Positions 63,501-64,000 of a DNA stretch of 64,000 nucleotides are shown here, piece by piece. This DNA is from Streptomyces bottropensis ATCC 25435 (lineage in GTDB: Bacteria; Actinomycetota; Actinomycetes; Streptomycetales; Streptomycetaceae). The notes under the pieces are model-generated. The model searched no databases and was not told the origin of the DNA. It was given only the letters and a program-made list of their open reading frames with translations. The position numbers and the translations under genes were made by a program. Numbering within the stretch: the stretch's first letter is position 1; every line of letters starts with the position of its first letter. The DNA lies in contig NZ_KB911581.1 in the NCBI RefSeq assembly GCF_000383595.1, positions 8,763,519-8,827,518 on the forward strand, given 5' to 3'.

Positions 63501-64000
63501 CACGCGGGCATGCCGGCCGGTGGCGTGGACGACGGCCGGCATGACACCGCGCCCCACTCCGCAGCCGACGACCACACACCTCCGCAGCCACACCCGATGC
63601 CCACGGGCCGCCGCCGGGCGGTACGGCAGTCCGCTCCCCAGCAGGGCGACGGCGTGGCCATGACGGCGACCGCGCAAGGGGTGCCGGTACAGGGCGGCGC
63701 CCCGGCACAGGGGATTCCCCCGCAGGGAGGCCCGGGCCGGCAGGCGCCCGCACAGGGTGCGGCGGTGGCCGCCGCCGCCCAGCCCGTCACCGCCCAGAAC
63801 GTCCCGGGCGGCCCGCAGCCCGTCCCCGTCCAGGGCGTGCAGGCCGTTCCGCAACAGGTGCCCGGCCAGGCCGTCGCCGCTGCTCCCGGTCAGCTCGCCC
63901 CCGCCGCGGTCGCGGCCGGGCAGCCCGTCGCTCCGCCGGGGGTCGCTCAGGGCGCGGCCCAGGCGGCCGTGGGACAGGCTCTCACCGGGCAGGCGGCCAC
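60594..64000 (+). CDS. Large PAS protein with degenerate histidine-kinase core, partial at window end
   Basis: At least 1135 residues from GTG at 60594 after GGGAGGAAG; no stop occurs before the window ends. Residues 10-130 form a PAS domain (DALPDALVLVNANGTVVNAN, then RRTDGSEFPVEVTS) and 145-260 a second one (ILRAASEGVVGTDTDGRIVL). A Glu/Ala coiled coil follows (about 277-345). The dimerisation helix reads LGTSLRGPLDQL where active kinases have SHELRTPL, so Thr351 replaces the phosphoacceptor His. VDQVRLATALAHLVAD is a weak N-box-like relic. From about 545 on the protein is Pro/Gly/Ala/Gln-rich with basic GRRRRR clusters. It is probably a regulatory scaffold; a C-terminal output domain may lie beyond the window. 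Confidence 0.8.
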   Translation, partial: MSSRPSRGAARLAAILDALPDALVLVNANGTVVNANTIALEAFETPGTALVGRGLLDLLPEFDSRLIPGSMRRPDTMDPTGRTKPTRMTARRTDGSEFPVEVTSANLENGQQAYDGYGSANDELLMLVVRDLSGTVDTEAELARSQRQTEMILRAASEGVVGTDTDGRIVLVNPAAAQILGYRASDLGGRELHTLVLHSREDGAPFPYGESPLADTLRSGRKHRVRGQVLWSKNGEKVSVDLTTAPVRDGDQLVGAVMTFTDRRPYDKLAEEKDSEAETHAEELERLAKEHAEELAGVREEHAAELAELSEQHAEELAAGDERYAALGEREKDRYEALAARHEQLLAVLGTSLRGPLDQLRSELGTLAADDAGQLWPEANQVLHHLTAGYSRITTLIDNVLGYQRIDAGEDGLVRTAVMLDAVVAAGVDGAVELIGPGRVQFAVHAPPIEAEVDQVRLATALAHLVADVAGVDATGNAPMSAGGYMDNTVVVAAAQRGEVVRIEVRGPYAGGDPVHQPIVQGIVRAHGGVLQTVEVPGMSGSAYVLEVPLGGGAGAVPAAPMPAVVGAEADSAPLATGAEVALPEQAAGGGRRRARRSSVDAFLESEDAPEGQEPEAAVAPTGRRRRRAEEAAVAAGAAGAADGGAEGLVPAPGAQAEDAGGSGRRRGRGIAIEAAGESVAAEGAVVTAAEHAAGAAATANGLGGTVPPQGVPAPGGRRARREPAAAQNALPAALPPGTSPGGEASAAEADSGAEGGAQQPTGRRRRALASAEERAAAPEPGPRAVFALPPAEADRGPEYAQAVGLGPVPPPAGPGAPGTPMPMPMPMPLPAGTAAPASSATPAVPAVPSVPVQGGQGATGSGGGQVPAAGGRPVAGGGAVPAGGPVPAGGLSQAGGVVPAGGPALAVGPVPAAGVGQQLPQAVAGQAPGAGQGVVAGQGPGAAQGPGAAQAPGTGQAPGAGQVPAAGQHAGMPAGGVDDGRHDTAPHSAADDHTPPQPHPMPTGRRRAVRQSAPQQGDGVAMTATAQGVPVQGGAPAQGIPPQGGPGRQAPAQGAAVAAAAQPVTAQNVPGGPQPVPVQGVQAVPQQVPGQAVAAAPGQLAPAAVAAGQPVAPPGVAQGAAQAAVGQALTGQAA

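Noticed and set aside
60408..63854. An 1148-codon open frame on the minus strand opposite the PAS protein
   Set aside because: The plus strand shows PAS motifs and a Shine-Dalgarno; the minus frame shows only composition-driven His/Gly/Arg sequence.
1..64000. Insertion sequences or prophage genes
   Set aside because: I found no transposase, integrase, terminal inverted repeats or phage structural genes; the only mobile-element trace is the tRNA-Ser remnant.

Overview
The window is high-GC actinobacterial DNA. Streptomyces is the best fit: most codons end in G or C, start sites are ATG or GTG behind purine-rich Shine-Dalgarno sites, and there are an SSI-type protease inhibitor, two adjacent SigF/SigB-type sigma factors, a DmdR/IdeR iron box and dispersed GGGGCGCGGGGAAC repeats of a kind common between Streptomyces genes. 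Species cannot be fixed from the sequence alone.

Left end (1-5700): an accessory-looking block holds a TetR regulator translationally coupled to a GNAT acetyltransferase, facing an alpha/beta hydrolase across two operator-like palindromes. A tRNA-Ser 3' half without its 5' half (2514-2566) follows and looks like an attachment-site scar. Next come a helicase-associated/WYL protein and a decayed PIN-domain toxin gene.

Centre of interest (5718-19898): a RiPP cluster with a long leftward gene series and a divergent regulator. In transcription order: LLM oxidoreductase, RiPP-recognition-type protein, methyltransferase, class III aminotransferase, Fe-ADH-fold dehydrogenase, two short precursor peptides, small membrane protein, ABC transporter pair, HEIGH intramembrane metalloprotease, class III lanthipeptide synthetase (LanKC) and an 87-residue unknown. 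The precursors share LELGMQELEAMEAPG, contain no cysteine and both end in threonine. Dehydrogenase, aminotransferase, methyltransferase and terminal Thr match the daptide class, in which the C-terminal Thr becomes a dimethylated diamine. The unusual part is a LanKC acting beside daptide enzymes on cysteine-free precursors. I infer a hybrid peptide with a diamine C-terminus and dehydrated Ser/Thr.

Housekeeping and envelope genes (20100-30100): a small secreted protein, a KhtT/KhtU-like antiporter pair, a beta-hydroxyacid-type dehydrogenase, a TauD-type dioxygenase, a DUF72 protein with a rare TTA codon, a CopC-CopD fusion and a DUF985 cupin. Region 29500-33250 is an iron-box module: siderophore-type acyltransferase and penicillin-acylase-family hydrolase facing a siderophore-interacting protein.

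Core segment (33300-43000): HhH-GPD protein, LytR_C protein, upp, tadA with its associated protein, tRNA-Ser(CGA), small secreted and membrane proteins, a Dabb protein, two SigF-like sigma factors and a repeat-rich intergenic region with a perfect 27-bp inverted repeat.

Right part (43100-64000): MarR with an MFS exporter that carries carboxypeptidase-regulatory-like repeats, then a YceI protein with the same fold; an MFS/TetR pair with a 10-bp palindromic operator; a four-gene series of response regulator, histidine kinase, GT2-GtrA and GT39 glycosyltransferases; DUF2797 and Tudor-like proteins; tRNA-Arg(ACG) and tRNA-Ser(GCT); an SSI-like inhibitor; and a large PAS protein with a degenerate kinase core that runs off the window.
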